Assembly: GCA_947373245.1 (NCBI GenBank)
Contig: CANBWY010000009.1
Coordinates: forward strand, 1 to 47,038
DNA from: Comamonadaceae bacterium
Lineage (GTDB): Bacteria > Pseudomonadota > Gammaproteobacteria > Burkholderiales > Burkholderiaceae_C
DNA length: 47,038 nucleotides
Reading direction: 5' to 3'
The notes beneath the pieces are model-generated. The model was not told where the DNA came from. It saw only the letters and a list, made by a program, of their open reading frames with translations, and searched no databases. Positions 27,761-37,070 of this stretch are shown piece by piece. Both the position numbers and the translations under genes were made by a program. Each line of letters opens with the position of its first letter. Position 1 is the first letter of the stretch.

Positions 27761-29422
27761 TTAACGACCGAGGGCCATGGCCAAGCCATGGCTCAAATTG
27801 GGCACCAAGTCAGTATCCGGCAAGGCGTTGAGTAGGCCGCTGCGTTGTGCCATGTCCAGCGGCTGGTGGACCAAGCCACACACGATCAAGCGGATTTGTT
27901 TTTTGCGACAGGTGCGAACCAGCGCCAGTAGCGCGTCAGCGCCTGAGCTGTCGACGTAAATCACGTTCTTCAAGTCCAGCACCACGGCTTGGGTGGGCAA
28001 GTGTTCTTCAATGGCTTCGATCAGCTTGACCGCGCCAAAAAACAAGGCGCCGTAGAGCCGGTGCGCTTGCACACGGGCTTCGTGACCAGCCAACTCGGGG
28101 TGGCTGTCAGCCATGACCTGCTCGGTGCGGGTCAAACTAGAGATGCGGTAGATGAAGGTCAGGCAAGCGGCGATCAAGCCCACTTCCACTGCCACAGTCA
28201 AGTCGACGATGACGGTCAGGAAAAACACCAGCAGCAGCGTGATGCGATACGTCATGCGGAATTGGCGTAAGTGCACAAACTCGCGCCACTCGCCCATGTT
28301 CCACGCGACGAACATCAAAATGGCCGAGAGCGCTGCCAGCGGTACATCGCCCGCCAGCGGAGCGGCCACGAGCATGACGATGAACAACGTGAACGCATGC
28401 ACCATGCCCGCAACGGGGCTGTTGCCCCCATTTTTCACATTGGTCACGGTGCGGGCAATCGTGCCGGTGGCGGGCATGCCGCCAAAAAAGGGCGTGATCA
28501 GGTTGGCAATGCCTTGGGCCATCAACTCTTGGTTGGCATCGTGGCGGTCGCCATAGGGGCCGTCGGCCATCATTTGGTCGGCGATACGGGCACACAAGAG
28601 CGACTCAATCGAACCCAGCAAAGCCAAGGTGGTGGCAGGGATGAACAAGAACTTGGCCGTTTCCCAGCTGAAATCAGGCCACGCAAACGCGGGCAAGCTG
28701 CTGGGGATGCTGCCAAAGCGCGACGCGATAGTTTCCACCTCCAAGCCCATCATGCGGCTGGCGACGGTGGCACCGATGAGTACCACGATAGAGCCGGGAA
28801 TGGAGGCAAAGCGTTTCGTGGTGGGCATGGCTTGACCGAGGCGGGGCAGCCCCAATTGCCAAAACGCCAGCACGGCCAAACACAGCAAGGCCAAGCCCAA
28901 CGCAGTGCCGTTGAGCGTGCCCATGTGGTCGCCCAAGGTGTGCAAGATGCCGAAGAAGTCGGCCGGCATGGTTTTGACCTGCAGGCCCAAAAAGTCTTTG
29001 AGCTGCGACACCATGATGAGCACTGCAATGCCGTTGGTGAAACCAATCACCACCGCCACAGGGATGAAGCGAATCAGTGTGCCCAAACGCAGCAAACCCA
29101 TGACAAACAAGATCACGCCCGACATAGCCGTGGCGATGATGAGGTTGGCCAAACCGTAGCGCTCCAAAATGCCGTAGACGATGACGATGAACGCCCCCGC
29201 TGGCCCGCCAATTTGTACGCGGCTGCCGCCCAAGGCAGAGATCAAAAACCCCGCAATGATGGCGGTGAACAAACCTGCTTCTGGCTTGAGGCCCGACGCA
29301 ATGGCAAACGCCATGGCCAGTGGCAACGCCACCACACCCACCGTGATGCCCGCGCCCACGTCTTGGTAAAAACGTTGGCGCGTGTAGCCTTTGAGTGCGT
29401 CGCGTAGTTTGGGTGTGAACAT
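27761..29422 (-). CDS. SulP-family anion permease with STAS domain (second copy)
   Basis: 553 residues. About 10-14 hydrophobic segments (residues 25-410), the SulP N-terminal signature GAGITVGVVALPLAMAFAIA, GGPAGAFIVIVYGIL, and a C-terminal STAS domain (about 435-545; VLDLKNVIYVDSSGADALLA). This copy resembles BicA/YchM-like members more than the first copy, with which it shares only family-level similarity. Possible substrates are bicarbonate, sulfate or a dicarboxylate. It starts 23 bases after the metG stop, with a palindrome filling the gap. Confidence 0.9.
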   Translation of the reverse strand: MFTPKLRDALKGYTRQRFYQDVGAGITVGVVALPLAMAFAIASGLKPEAGLFTAIIAGFLISALGGSRVQIGGPAGAFIVIVYGILERYGLANLIIATAMSGVILFVMGLLRLGTLIRFIPVAVVIGFTNGIAVLIMVSQLKDFLGLQVKTMPADFFGILHTLGDHMGTLNGTALGLALLCLAVLAFWQLGLPRLGQAMPTTKRFASIPGSIVVLIGATVASRMMGLEVETIASRFGSIPSSLPAFAWPDFSWETAKFLFIPATTLALLGSIESLLCARIADQMMADGPYGDRHDANQELMAQGIANLITPFFGGMPATGTIARTVTNVKNGGNSPVAGMVHAFTLFIVMLVAAPLAGDVPLAALSAILMFVAWNMGEWREFVHLRQFRMTYRITLLLVFFLTVIVDLTVAVEVGLIAACLTFIYRISSLTRTEQVMADSHPELAGHEARVQAHRLYGALFFGAVKLIEAIEEHLPTQAVVLDLKNVIYVDSSGADALLALVRTCRKKQIRLIVCGLVHQPLDMAQRSGLLNALPDTDLVPNLSHGLAMALGR

Positions 29423-29426
29423 GATG

Positions 29427-29447
29427 AATTGGGGTCAGAACCCAATT
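29427..29447. repeat. REP-like palindrome between metG and the SulP gene
   Basis: AATTGGG (29427-29433) and CCCAATT (29441-29447) are perfect 7-base arms around GTCAGAA. It overlaps the metG stop codon. AATTGGGGTCAGA...CCCAATT-like palindromes recur in Burkholderiales genomes as dispersed REP-type elements; that recollection should be tested. It could also serve as the metG terminator. Confidence 0.45.
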
Positions 29448-31533
29448 AATGAATACGCATACCGGGTTTTGCGCCGGGCCAAGGGTGCAGCACATAGATG
29501 CCAGCATCGGTCTTGTCGTCCGCGTGGCTGGCGGCGAGCACCATGCCTTCACTCACGCCAAACTTCATCTTGCGCGGCGCCAAGTTGGCCACCATGACGG
29601 TGAGCTTGCCCACCAAGTCTTCGGGTTTGTACATGCTGGCCACGCCTGAGAACACGTTGCGCGTTTTGCCTTCGCCCACATCAAGTGTGAGGCGAAGCAG
29701 TTTGACCGAGCCTTCTACTGCTTCGCAGTTGACGATTTCGGCAATGCGCAAATCCACCTTGGCAAAGTCGTCAATGCTGATGGTGGGCGCGATGTCTTCG
29801 CCGCCTGGGGTGACTTTTTCTTCCACCACGGCAGGTGGTTCAAACAAGGCTTCGAGTTGTTCGGGGGTGACGCGTTGCATGAGGTGTTGGTAGGGTTGAA
29901 TGGTCGCCACGTAGCCTGTGGCGTGCCAGTTTTGCATGGAGGTGCCTGTGAAGGTTTCGACCGCCTGCGCGAGCGAAGGCAGCACGGGGGCCAAGTAACG
30001 GCTGAGTTCGGCGAAGGCGTTGATGAGCAACGAGCAGACTTGGTGCAGGGCTTCGTTGTTGGCGGCGTCTTTGGCCAAGTCCCAAGGTTTGTGTTGGTCC
30101 ACGTAGGCGTTGACCTTGTCCGCAAGCAACATGATTTCTCGGGTGGCTTTGCCGTACTCGCGTGCGTCATAGGCTTGAGCGACGCTGCCTTTGGCGGCGT
30201 GAATGTCGCCTAGCAACGCGGTGCCTTGTTCGCCAAAGCTTTGGGTCAGTTGGCCGTCGAAGCGCTTGGTCAAGAAGCCCGCGGCGCGTGAGGCAATGTT
30301 GACGAACTTGCCAATCAAATCGCTGTTCACGCGCAGCATGAAGTCTTCGGCGTTGAAGTCCACGTCTTCGTTGCGGTTGTTGAGTTTGGTGGCCAAGTAG
30401 TAACGCAGCCACTCGGGGTTCATGCCAAGTCCCAAATATTTGAGCGGGTCCAAGCCCGTGCCGCGGCTCTTGCTCATCTTCTCGCCGTTGTTGACGGTGA
30501 GGAAGCCGTGCACAAACACATTGTTGGGCGTTTTGCGACCGCTGAAATGCAGCATGGCGGGCCAGAACAGGGTGTGGAAAGTGACGATGTCTTTGCCGAT
30601 GAAATGGTATTGCTCCAACTTGTCGTTGGCCATGTAGGCGTCGTAACTTTCGCCACGTTTGTCGAGCAAGTTTTTCAGCGAGGCCAAGTAGCCCACGGGT
30701 GCATCGAGCCATACATAAAAGTATTTGGCCGGTGCCCCATCAATGGCTGTGTCAGGAATTTCAATGCCAAAGTAAGGCGCGTCGCGCGAAATGTCCCAAT
30801 CACCCAAGCCTTCGCTGGTCGTGCCATCGGGGTTGGTGCGCACGCTGAACCACTCTTTGACCTTGTTGGCCACTTCGGGTTGCAACTTGCCGTCTTGCGT
30901 CCACTTTTCCAAGAACGCCACGCAGCGCGGGTCGGACAGCTTGAAGAAGAAGTGCTCCGAGCTTTTCAGCTCAGGCTTGGCACCCGACAAGGCTGAGAAC
31001 GGGTTGATCAGGTCGGTGGGTGCATAGACCGCGCCGCACACCTCGCAGTTATCGCCGTATTGGTCTTTTGCGTGGCATTTGGGGCACTCGCCTTTGATGA
31101 AGCGGTCGGGCAAAAACATGTTCTTCTCGGGGTCGAAGAACTGCTCAATTGTGCGGCGCTCAATCAGCGAGCCGCCTTCTAATTCGGGGATGTCGCGCAA
31201 GTCGCGGTAAATCTGCTGGGCCAGCGCGTGGTTCTCTGGCGCGTCGGTGCTGTGCCAGTTGTCAAACTGGATGTGAAAGCCGTCCAAATACGGCTTGCGG
31301 CCTGCGGCGATGTTGGCCACGAACTGCTGCGGGGTGAGGCCCGCCTTCTCAGCGGCAATCATGATGGGTGCGCCATGGGTGTCGTCTGCGCCCACGAAAT
31401 CGACCTGGTGGCCCTGCATGCGCTGGAAACGCACCCAGATGTCGGCCTGGATGTACTCCATGATGTGGCCGATGTGAAAGTTGCCGTTGGCGTAGGGCAG
31501 GGCGGTGGTTACGAAAAGCTGGCGCTGGGACAT
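29446..31533 (-). CDS. metG: Methionyl-tRNA synthetase
   Basis: 695 residues, class I synthetase. HIGH motif H20-I-G-H23 in [12 protein letters not shown], the zinc knuckle ([18 protein letters not shown]), and K352-M-S-K-S356. The C-terminal domain (about 585-695, [19 protein letters not shown]) is the tRNA-binding OB-fold that also dimerises the enzyme. Length fits the E. coli form (677). It is divergent from the Mrp/ApbC gene, a conserved pair, with 80 bases between starts. Confidence 0.97.
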   Translation of the reverse strand: MSQRQLFVTTALPYANGNFHIGHIMEYIQADIWVRFQRMQGHQVDFVGADDTHGAPIMIAAEKAGLTPQQFVANIAAGRKPYLDGFHIQFDNWHSTDAPENHALAQQIYRDLRDIPELEGGSLIERRTIEQFFDPEKNMFLPDRFIKGECPKCHAKDQYGDNCEVCGAVYAPTDLINPFSALSGAKPELKSSEHFFFKLSDPRCVAFLEKWTQDGKLQPEVANKVKEWFSVRTNPDGTTSEGLGDWDISRDAPYFGIEIPDTAIDGAPAKYFYVWLDAPVGYLASLKNLLDKRGESYDAYMANDKLEQYHFIGKDIVTFHTLFWPAMLHFSGRKTPNNVFVHGFLTVNNGEKMSKSRGTGLDPLKYLGLGMNPEWLRYYLATKLNNRNEDVDFNAEDFMLRVNSDLIGKFVNIASRAAGFLTKRFDGQLTQSFGEQGTALLGDIHAAKGSVAQAYDAREYGKATREIMLLADKVNAYVDQHKPWDLAKDAANNEALHQVCSLLINAFAELSRYLAPVLPSLAQAVETFTGTSMQNWHATGYVATIQPYQHLMQRVTPEQLEALFEPPAVVEEKVTPGGEDIAPTISIDDFAKVDLRIAEIVNCEAVEGSVKLLRLTLDVGEGKTRNVFSGVASMYKPEDLVGKLTVMVANLAPRKMKFGVSEGMVLAASHADDKTDAGIYVLHPWPGAKPGMRIH

Positions 31534-31558
31534 TTGTGAACAAGACCTTTGGGCGAAG

Positions 31559-31588
31559 GCGCCAATTTTAGTTCGCTAGACTTGGCGC
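31559..31588. promoter_or_regulatory. Inverted repeat in the metG/apbC divergent region
   Basis: GCGCCAA (31559-31565) and TTGGCGC (31582-31588) are perfect 7-base arms 16 bases apart, centred between two divergent starts. It could be an operator or a leader hairpin. No clear -35/-10 pair was recognised around it. Confidence 0.3.
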
Positions 31589-31613
31589 GCATTCCTACCG
31601 AGAGAAATTCCCC

Positions 31614-32705
31614 ATGGCCCTGAACGAACTAGCACTGACCGCCGCCCTGCAAACGGTCATTGATCCCAACACCGGCAAAGACTTTGTCACCACCAAAGTG
31701 CTGAAGAATCTGAAAATTCAAGGCGGCGATGTGTCGTTTGATGTGGTGCTGGGCTACCCCGCCAAGAGCCAAATCCCGGCGTTTCGTCAAGCTTTGGTGG
31801 CTGCCGCCAAGGGCGTGCCGGGGGTGGACAACGTGTCGGCCAACATCACCATGCACATCGTGGCCCACGCCGCGCAGCGTGGTGTGGCTTTGTTGCCGCA
31901 AGTCAAAAACATCATCGCCGTGGCCTCTGGCAAGGGCGGTGTGGGTAAAAGCACCACCGCTGCCAACTTGGCTTTGGCGTTGGCCGCCGAAGGCGCCAGT
32001 GTGGGTTTGTTGGATGCCGACATTTACGGCCCCAGCCAGCCCATGATGATGGGTATTGCAGGCCGCCCCGAGAGTGAAGACGGCAAAACCATGGCACCCA
32101 TGGAGAACTACGGCGTGCAAGTCATGTCCATCGGCTTTTTGGTGGACCCAGACGAGGCCATGATTTGGCGCGGCCCCATGGCCACCCAAGCGCTGGAACA
32201 GTTGCTGCGCCAAACGAATTGGAAAGATTTGGACTATTTGATTGTTGACATGCCGCCCGGCACGGGCGACATCCAGCTCACGCTGAGCCAGCGCGTGCCG
32301 ATGACGGGCGCGGTGATCGTCACCACCCCGCAAGACATTGCGTTGCTGGATGCCAAAAAGGGCATCAAGATGTTTGAAAAAGTGGGCGTTCCCATTCTCG
32401 GCGTGGTCGAAAACATGGCCGTGCATGTTTGCACGAACTGCGGCCACATCGAACACATCTTTGGTGCCGATGGTGGCAAAAAAATGGCGGCCCAATACGA
32501 CATGGACTACCTTGGCGCGCTGCCACTGAACATGCAAATTCGCCTGCAAGCCGACAGTGGTAAACCCACCGTGGTGGCCGACCCTGAGGGCGATGTGGCG
32601 GGCATCTACAAAGCGGTGGCACGCCAAGTGGCGGTCAAGATTGCGGCCCAGGCCAAAGACTTTTCGTCCAAATTCCCCAGCATCAAAATTTCGAAAGAAA
32701 CATGA
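31614..32705 (+). CDS. apbC: Mrp/ApbC-family iron-sulfur cluster carrier ATPase
   Basis: 363 residues. An N-terminal MIP18-like domain (about 1-95, VLKNLKIQGGDVSFDVVLGYP) precedes the P-loop ATPase with the deviant Walker A GKGGVGKSTTAANLALAL and LLDADIYGPSQP. The CxxC pair that binds a bridging Fe-S cluster is in VCTNCGHIEHIFG. It carries Fe-S clusters to target enzymes in the cytoplasm. The formate dehydrogenase encoded further along needs many clusters, though no direct link is shown. The stop overlaps the start of the FtsX-type permease gene (ATGA). Confidence 0.95.
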   Translation: MALNELALTAALQTVIDPNTGKDFVTTKVLKNLKIQGGDVSFDVVLGYPAKSQIPAFRQALVAAAKGVPGVDNVSANITMHIVAHAAQRGVALLPQVKNIIAVASGKGGVGKSTTAANLALALAAEGASVGLLDADIYGPSQPMMMGIAGRPESEDGKTMAPMENYGVQVMSIGFLVDPDEAMIWRGPMATQALEQLLRQTNWKDLDYLIVDMPPGTGDIQLTLSQRVPMTGAVIVTTPQDIALLDAKKGIKMFEKVGVPILGVVENMAVHVCTNCGHIEHIFGADGGKKMAAQYDMDYLGALPLNMQIRLQADSGKPTVVADPEGDVAGIYKAVARQVAVKIAAQAKDFSSKFPSIKISKET

Positions 32706-35293
32706 CACCCACTGGTGTGACGTGGTGGACCTTGGCTTGGCGCACGCTGTGGCGGGATGCCCGCGCCGGCGAGCTGCGTTTGTTGGTGGTTGCCGTCACT
32801 TTGGGGGTGGCGGCACTCAGCTCGGTCAGTTTTTTGGCTGACCGCTTGAATGGCGGTTTGCAGCGCGATGCCCGCCAGCTCTTGGGGGGCGACGCCGTGG
32901 TGGTGAGCGACCAAGCCACCCCGCCACAGCTCCTGCAACGCGCCCAAGCCGCAGGTTTGCAAGGCGTGACCACCTTGAGCTTTCCCACCATGGCACGCGG
33001 CAGAGCCCAAAACGGCACTGAGGGCAACAGCCGCTTGGTGGCGCTCAAAGGCGTCGAGGCGGGCTATCCGCTGCGTGGTGAACTCCAAGTGGCCAGCAGC
33101 TTGCAGCAGGCACAACTGGGGCCAAGCGTTGACAGGCAGGCTTCCCTAGAAAAGCCCACCCACATTCCTGTGCGTGGCGAAGCTTGGGTAGAGCCCAGCG
33201 GCTTAGAAGCCTTGGGCCTCGATGTGGGCGATACCTTGATGTTGGGCAACAGCCGCTTGCGCATCAGCCGCGTGCTGGTGCAAGAGCCTGACCGGGGCGC
33301 GGGCTTCATGAGCTTCGCACCGCGCGTGATGGTCAACAGCGCGGACCTTGAGGCCACAGGGCTGATTCAACCCGCCAGCCGCGTGACTTGGCGCTACGCC
33401 GTGGTGGGACCCGACGCCGCAGTGAAAAATTTTGCAGAATGGGCCGACTTGGAGAGTAAAAAGCCCGAGGTGCGCGGCGTGCGTTTGGAGTCGCTCGAAA
33501 CCGGTCGCCCTGAGATGCGTCAAACCTTGGACCGCGCGGCCAAGTTTTTGAACCTCGTGGCTTTGCTGGCCGCCTTGCTCAGCGCGGTTGCCGTGGCCTT
33601 GGCTGCGCGTGTGTTTGCCGCCAAACATTTGGACGATTGCGCCATGCTGCGCGTCTTGGGCCTGAGCCAGCGCCACATTGCCTTGGCCTACACCGCAGAG
33701 TTTGTTTGGGTTGGTGCGTTTGCCAGCCTCGTGGGCTTGGCCTTGGGCTATGCCGTGCATGGGTTGTTCGTGCACTTGCTCAAGGGCTTGGTCGACAGCG
33801 CCTTGCCCGCGCCCAGTGGCTGGCCGCTGGTCTATGGCTTTGGCACCGGTTTGACTTTGTTGCTTGCGTTTGGTTTGCCCCCCGTGCTGCAACTGGCCAG
33901 CGTGCCTGCCTTGCGGGTGATGCGCCGTGATGTGGGGGCGCTCAAACCCACCACGCGCAATGTCTGGGCCTTGGGCCTGACTGGCTTTTCGGTGCTGCTG
34001 GTTGCGGTCAGCCGTGACGTGAAGCTCGGTCTCATGGTGGTGGGTGGTTTTGCGGGCGCAGTGCTGTTGTTTGCCGGTATGGCTTGGTTGGCGGTGGTCG
34101 TGTTGCGCCGCTGCGTGGTGGAAGGCGCGGCGCCCCCTTGGCTGATGCTGGCGACGCGGCAAATCAGTGCCCGTCCCATGTATGCCGTGGTGCAGGTCAG
34201 TGCGCTGGCGGTGGGTTTGTTGGCCTTGGCGCTGTTGGTGTTGCTGCGCACCGACCTCATCAGCAGTTGGCGCAACGCCACGCCAGTGGACGCACCCAAC
34301 CGTTTTGTCATCAACATCCAGCCCACGCAAGCTGAGCCGTTTTTGCAAACGCTGCGTGAAGCCGGTGTGAAAAAGTTTGACTGGTACCCCATGCTGCGTG
34401 CGCGTTTGGTGGCCGTGAATGGCACCACAGTCACCCCCGACAGCTACACCGAAGAACGCGCCCAGCGTTTGGTGGACCGCGAATTCAACGTCTCGTTCAA
34501 CGCCACAGCACCCGCGCACAACAGCGTGGTCGCGGGGGCTTGGCAAGCCGAAGAAGCCGACGCGTTGAGCATTGAAGAAGGCCTAGCCAAAACCTTGAAG
34601 CTCCAACTCGGCGACAGCCTGCGCTTTGACATGGCGGGTGTCTTGCACGAAGCGCGCATCACCTCGGTGCGGCGCGTGGATTGGACATCCATGCGTGCCA
34701 ACTTCTTTGTCATGTACCCCGTCAGTCACCTGCCGCTCGGCACCAACGCCTATGTGCCCATGACCTACATCGCTGCGTTTCGTGCGCCCCCGCGTGTGAC
34801 GGGTGCCAGCTTTGACAACCAACTCGTTCAGCGTTTCCCCAATGTCACCAGCGTGGACATGGGGGCCACCTTGAACCAAGTGCAAAGCGTGCTTGACCAA
34901 GTGGTGAGCGCTGTGGAGTTCTTGTTCTTGTTCACCTTGGCCGCAGGCTTGGTGGTGTTGTTTGCCGCCGTCACCGCCACGCGTGAGGAACGGGCGCGCG
35001 AATACGCCGTGCTGCGTGCCTTGGGCGCATCCAACCAGTTGCTGGCGAATGTGCAGCGCGCGGAGTTGGCGGGCGTGGGTGCTTTGGCCGGCTTGCTGGC
35101 CACCAGCGTGGCCATGGCCATGGGCTGGGGCTTGGCCCACTTTGCGTTTGAGTTTGAATGGACCGCCAGCCTATGGGTGCCGTTGATCGGAACACTGGCG
35201 GGGGCCGCACTGGCGCTGGCGGCGGGTTGGTGGGGCTTGCGCGATGTGTTGCGTCGCCCCGTGGTGCAAACCTTGCGACAAGCCACGCAATAA
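32702..35293 (+). CDS. FtsX-type ABC transporter permease (YbbP-like)
   Basis: 863 residues. An N-terminal membrane helix (about 25-47) leads into a large periplasmic domain (about 50-280). Then come FtsX-type four-helix blocks, one around 280-400 (LVALLAALLSAVAVALAARV) and one at the C terminus (about 745-855), with further helices at 420-530 and a second periplasmic domain between. This is the YbbP layout with two FtsX domains. Such permeases work with a small ATPase (YbbA/LolD type) in lipid or lipoprotein transport or stress response, but no ATPase gene lies next to it. Coupled by ATGA overlap to apbC. Confidence 0.88.
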   Translation: MTPTGVTWWTLAWRTLWRDARAGELRLLVVAVTLGVAALSSVSFLADRLNGGLQRDARQLLGGDAVVVSDQATPPQLLQRAQAAGLQGVTTLSFPTMARGRAQNGTEGNSRLVALKGVEAGYPLRGELQVASSLQQAQLGPSVDRQASLEKPTHIPVRGEAWVEPSGLEALGLDVGDTLMLGNSRLRISRVLVQEPDRGAGFMSFAPRVMVNSADLEATGLIQPASRVTWRYAVVGPDAAVKNFAEWADLESKKPEVRGVRLESLETGRPEMRQTLDRAAKFLNLVALLAALLSAVAVALAARVFAAKHLDDCAMLRVLGLSQRHIALAYTAEFVWVGAFASLVGLALGYAVHGLFVHLLKGLVDSALPAPSGWPLVYGFGTGLTLLLAFGLPPVLQLASVPALRVMRRDVGALKPTTRNVWALGLTGFSVLLVAVSRDVKLGLMVVGGFAGAVLLFAGMAWLAVVVLRRCVVEGAAPPWLMLATRQISARPMYAVVQVSALAVGLLALALLVLLRTDLISSWRNATPVDAPNRFVINIQPTQAEPFLQTLREAGVKKFDWYPMLRARLVAVNGTTVTPDSYTEERAQRLVDREFNVSFNATAPAHNSVVAGAWQAEEADALSIEEGLAKTLKLQLGDSLRFDMAGVLHEARITSVRRVDWTSMRANFFVMYPVSHLPLGTNAYVPMTYIAAFRAPPRVTGASFDNQLVQRFPNVTSVDMGATLNQVQSVLDQVVSAVEFLFLFTLAAGLVVLFAAVTATREERAREYAVLRALGASNQLLANVQRAELAGVGALAGLLATSVAMAMGWGLAHFAFEFEWTASLWVPLIGTLAGAALALAAGWWGLRDVLRRPVVQTLRQATQ

Positions 35294-35319
35294 CTCCCTG
35301 AACGAGAACAATTGAAACC

Positions 35320-35724
35320 ATGCAAATTGAAGAAAAATCGCCCTTTGACACCCCCTTCGCTTGGATCGGTGGTGAAGACCGTGTGCGCGCCTTGACCGAG
35401 CGTTTTTACGACTTGATGGACTTAGAGCCGCATTACCTCGCGCTGCGCGCTGCCCACGGTCCTGATTTGGCCAACGCGCGTGAACGCTTGTTCATGTTCT
35501 TGTGCGGCTGGCTGGGCGGCCCGAACCATTATGTGGAACAGCATGGCCATCCTCGCCTGCGCATGCGCCACATGCCATTTGCCATCGGCATCAAAGAGCG
35601 CGACCAGTGGGTGGCCTGCATGGACCAAGCCATGGGAGAAACGAATGTGCCAGAAGGTTTGCGTGAGCGTTTGAAAAACAGCTTTTTTCAAACCGCGGAT
35701 TGGATGCGCAACAAAGGGGTGTGA
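35320..35724 (+). CDS. Group II truncated haemoglobin
   Basis: 134 residues with a 2-on-2 globin fold. The proximal haem histidine is H84 (RMRHMPFAI), the B10 position is Y30 (RFYDLM), and the conserved G8 tryptophan is W97 (RDQWVACM), all typical of group II (trHbO). These bind O2 or NO in the cytoplasm and may act in NO detoxification or redox sensing. It starts 26 bases after the FtsX-type permease gene, probably on the same transcript, although no functional link is obvious. Confidence 0.93.
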   Translation: MQIEEKSPFDTPFAWIGGEDRVRALTERFYDLMDLEPHYLALRAAHGPDLANARERLFMFLCGWLGGPNHYVEQHGHPRLRMRHMPFAIGIKERDQWVACMDQAMGETNVPEGLRERLKNSFFQTADWMRNKGV

Positions 35725-35766
35725 GCTTGGCGCTTAGACGAAATTCGATGTGATAAGGAGCTGGAT

Positions 35767-36441
35767 GTGCAAGTGGTTGTTGTGGGTTCTGGGAAATTAG
35801 CAAATGAACTTTTAGGATCTCTACAAAGAAATTTGTCTCTACGTGTGGTCGCTTGGTCTGGTGCTACAACACCCGAAGCACGATCTGTTGTGGTGCATGC
35901 GGGGTCAGGTCGTGAGCTTGAAGCTGTTTTGCATTATTGTGAGCAAACGCAATCGACGCTCATGGAGCTGGCAACTGGATCTGAACTTTTGATGCGTGAA
36001 GTTGGTTTCCCCGTTGTGCTTTGTCCCAACACCAACATCTTGATGCTCAAATTTATGGCGTTATTGGCCCAAGGTGGTCACCATTTCAAAGATTACAAAA
36101 TTCAACTCACTGAATCGCATCAAGCAGACAAATCATCTGTACCAGGAACAGCGGTTAACTTGGCACATTCTCTTGGCTTGGATGCGGCGCAAATTGTGTC
36201 CGTCAGAGATATCGCTCAACAAAAAGATATCTTGTCCATACCCTCCGAGTATCTATCTAGACATGCCTATCACGGTGTGGTGATTGAGGATGGTTTGAGT
36301 AGTATTTCAATCCAAACAAAGGTCTTTGGCTCTGCGCCATATGCTGAGGGTGTGTCGAAAATAATTCATGCGATTTGTGCCAATGCGCTGGAGGCCCGTC
36401 GCTACAACATTCTTGAGTTTGTTGAGCGCGGATGGCTTTGA
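35767..36441 (+). CDS. DapB-like (dihydrodipicolinate reductase C-terminal domain) oxidoreductase, substrate unknown
   Basis: 224 residues from a GTG start, with AAGGAG (35755-35760) 6 bases upstream; an ATG two bases earlier is out of frame. The N terminus is a dinucleotide-binding strand-turn-helix (VVVVGSGKLANELLG). The middle reads like DapB: VVLCPNTNILMLKFMALL, then E116-S-H118-Q-A-D-K122-SSVPGTA, a variant of the DapB active-site signature with one His replaced by Gln and one residue missing. It is about 50 residues shorter than E. coli DapB. It is therefore probably not the lysine-pathway enzyme but a relative acting on another compound. The gene is visibly richer in A+T than its neighbours, suggesting transfer. 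Confidence 0.7.
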   Translation: MQVVVVGSGKLANELLGSLQRNLSLRVVAWSGATTPEARSVVVHAGSGRELEAVLHYCEQTQSTLMELATGSELLMREVGFPVVLCPNTNILMLKFMALLAQGGHHFKDYKIQLTESHQADKSSVPGTAVNLAHSLGLDAAQIVSVRDIAQQKDILSIPSEYLSRHAYHGVVIEDGLSSISIQTKVFGSAPYAEGVSKIIHAICANALEARRYNILEFVERGWL

Positions 36442-36467
36442 TTTCTTAACCCGCTAGCTATGACATT

Positions 36468-37070
36468 TCAAAGACTTGTGACAAAAGTCGGTGTTGGCGT
36501 CCGGGGGCGAGCGGGCTTGTGCGCTGCGACGGTGCCAAAGTTCACAAAGCAAATGCCTTCTTCGTGCACAGGCAGGGCAAACAAGTCACGCAGACTGGGC
36601 GCATTCATGGCTTGGCCGCTGGTGATGCCGCTGCCCAGCTCCAAGGTCTGCGCCATCAGCAGCATGTTTTGAATGGCGCACCCGAGTGAAATGAGTCGCT
36701 CACTGGTGGGCACCTGTGGCTCGCTGGGTAAGGCGCTCAATACCGCCAACATCAGACAAGGCGCGCGAAATGCTTTTTCATAGGCCGAGTCGATGTGTTC
36801 TTGGCCCGCATGGGGATCTCTGTGCGTTAAAGCTTGCACGAAGGCGTGACCTAATTCAGCGCGTTTGTTTTCGGGCACGTTGATGAAGCGCCAAGGCTGA
36901 ATTCGCCCGTGGTCTGGCGCTTGGGCGGCGGCCATGAACAGCAGCTTGAGTTGTGCCTCGGTGGGGCCGGGTGCGACCAGCCTCTTGGGGGCCACGTTGC
37001 TTCTTGCTGTCATTTGAAGCAGTAGATTTTGGGATGCCTCAGGCATTCCCTCTTCGGGGACATGTGTCAT
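36468..37070 (-). CDS. Nitroreductase-family FMN oxidoreductase (YdjA-like)
   Basis: 200 residues from the ATG at 37068-37070, which overlaps the stop of the upstream regulator (ATGA); the longer open frame would start inside that gene. The family core is visible: MTARSNVAPKRLVAPGPTEAQL, then AAAQAPDHGRIQPWRFINV, as in E. coli YdjA, the smallest nitroreductases. These are FMN enzymes using NAD(P)H on nitro compounds or quinones; the physiological substrate is unknown. Coupling to the PBP-domain regulator, beside the formate dehydrogenase operon, suggests a shared condition of expression. Confidence 0.88.
   Translation of the reverse strand: MTHVPEEGMPEASQNLLLQMTARSNVAPKRLVAPGPTEAQLKLLFMAAAQAPDHGRIQPWRFINVPENKRAELGHAFVQALTHRDPHAGQEHIDSAYEKAFRAPCLMLAVLSALPSEPQVPTSERLISLGCAIQNMLLMAQTLELGSGITSGQAMNAPSLRDLFALPVHEEGICFVNFGTVAAHKPARPRTPTPTFVTSL

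Noticed and set aside
28271-29407. 378-codon open frame on the plus strand
   Set aside because: Antisense to the second SulP gene, low-complexity and Arg/His/Gln-rich, without a recognisable motif or Shine-Dalgarno.
31629-32708. 359-codon open frame on the minus strand
   Set aside because: Antisense to apbC, which has clear P-loop and CxxC motifs; the shadow has none.
33203-34546. 447-codon open frame on the minus strand
   Set aside because: It lies wholly inside the FtsX-type permease gene; its His/Gln/Arg-rich composition is that of an antisense shadow in GC-rich DNA and shows no domain.
35765-35767. ATG as start of the DapB-like gene
   Set aside because: It is two bases out of frame; the GTG at 35767 is in frame and correctly spaced from AAGGAG.
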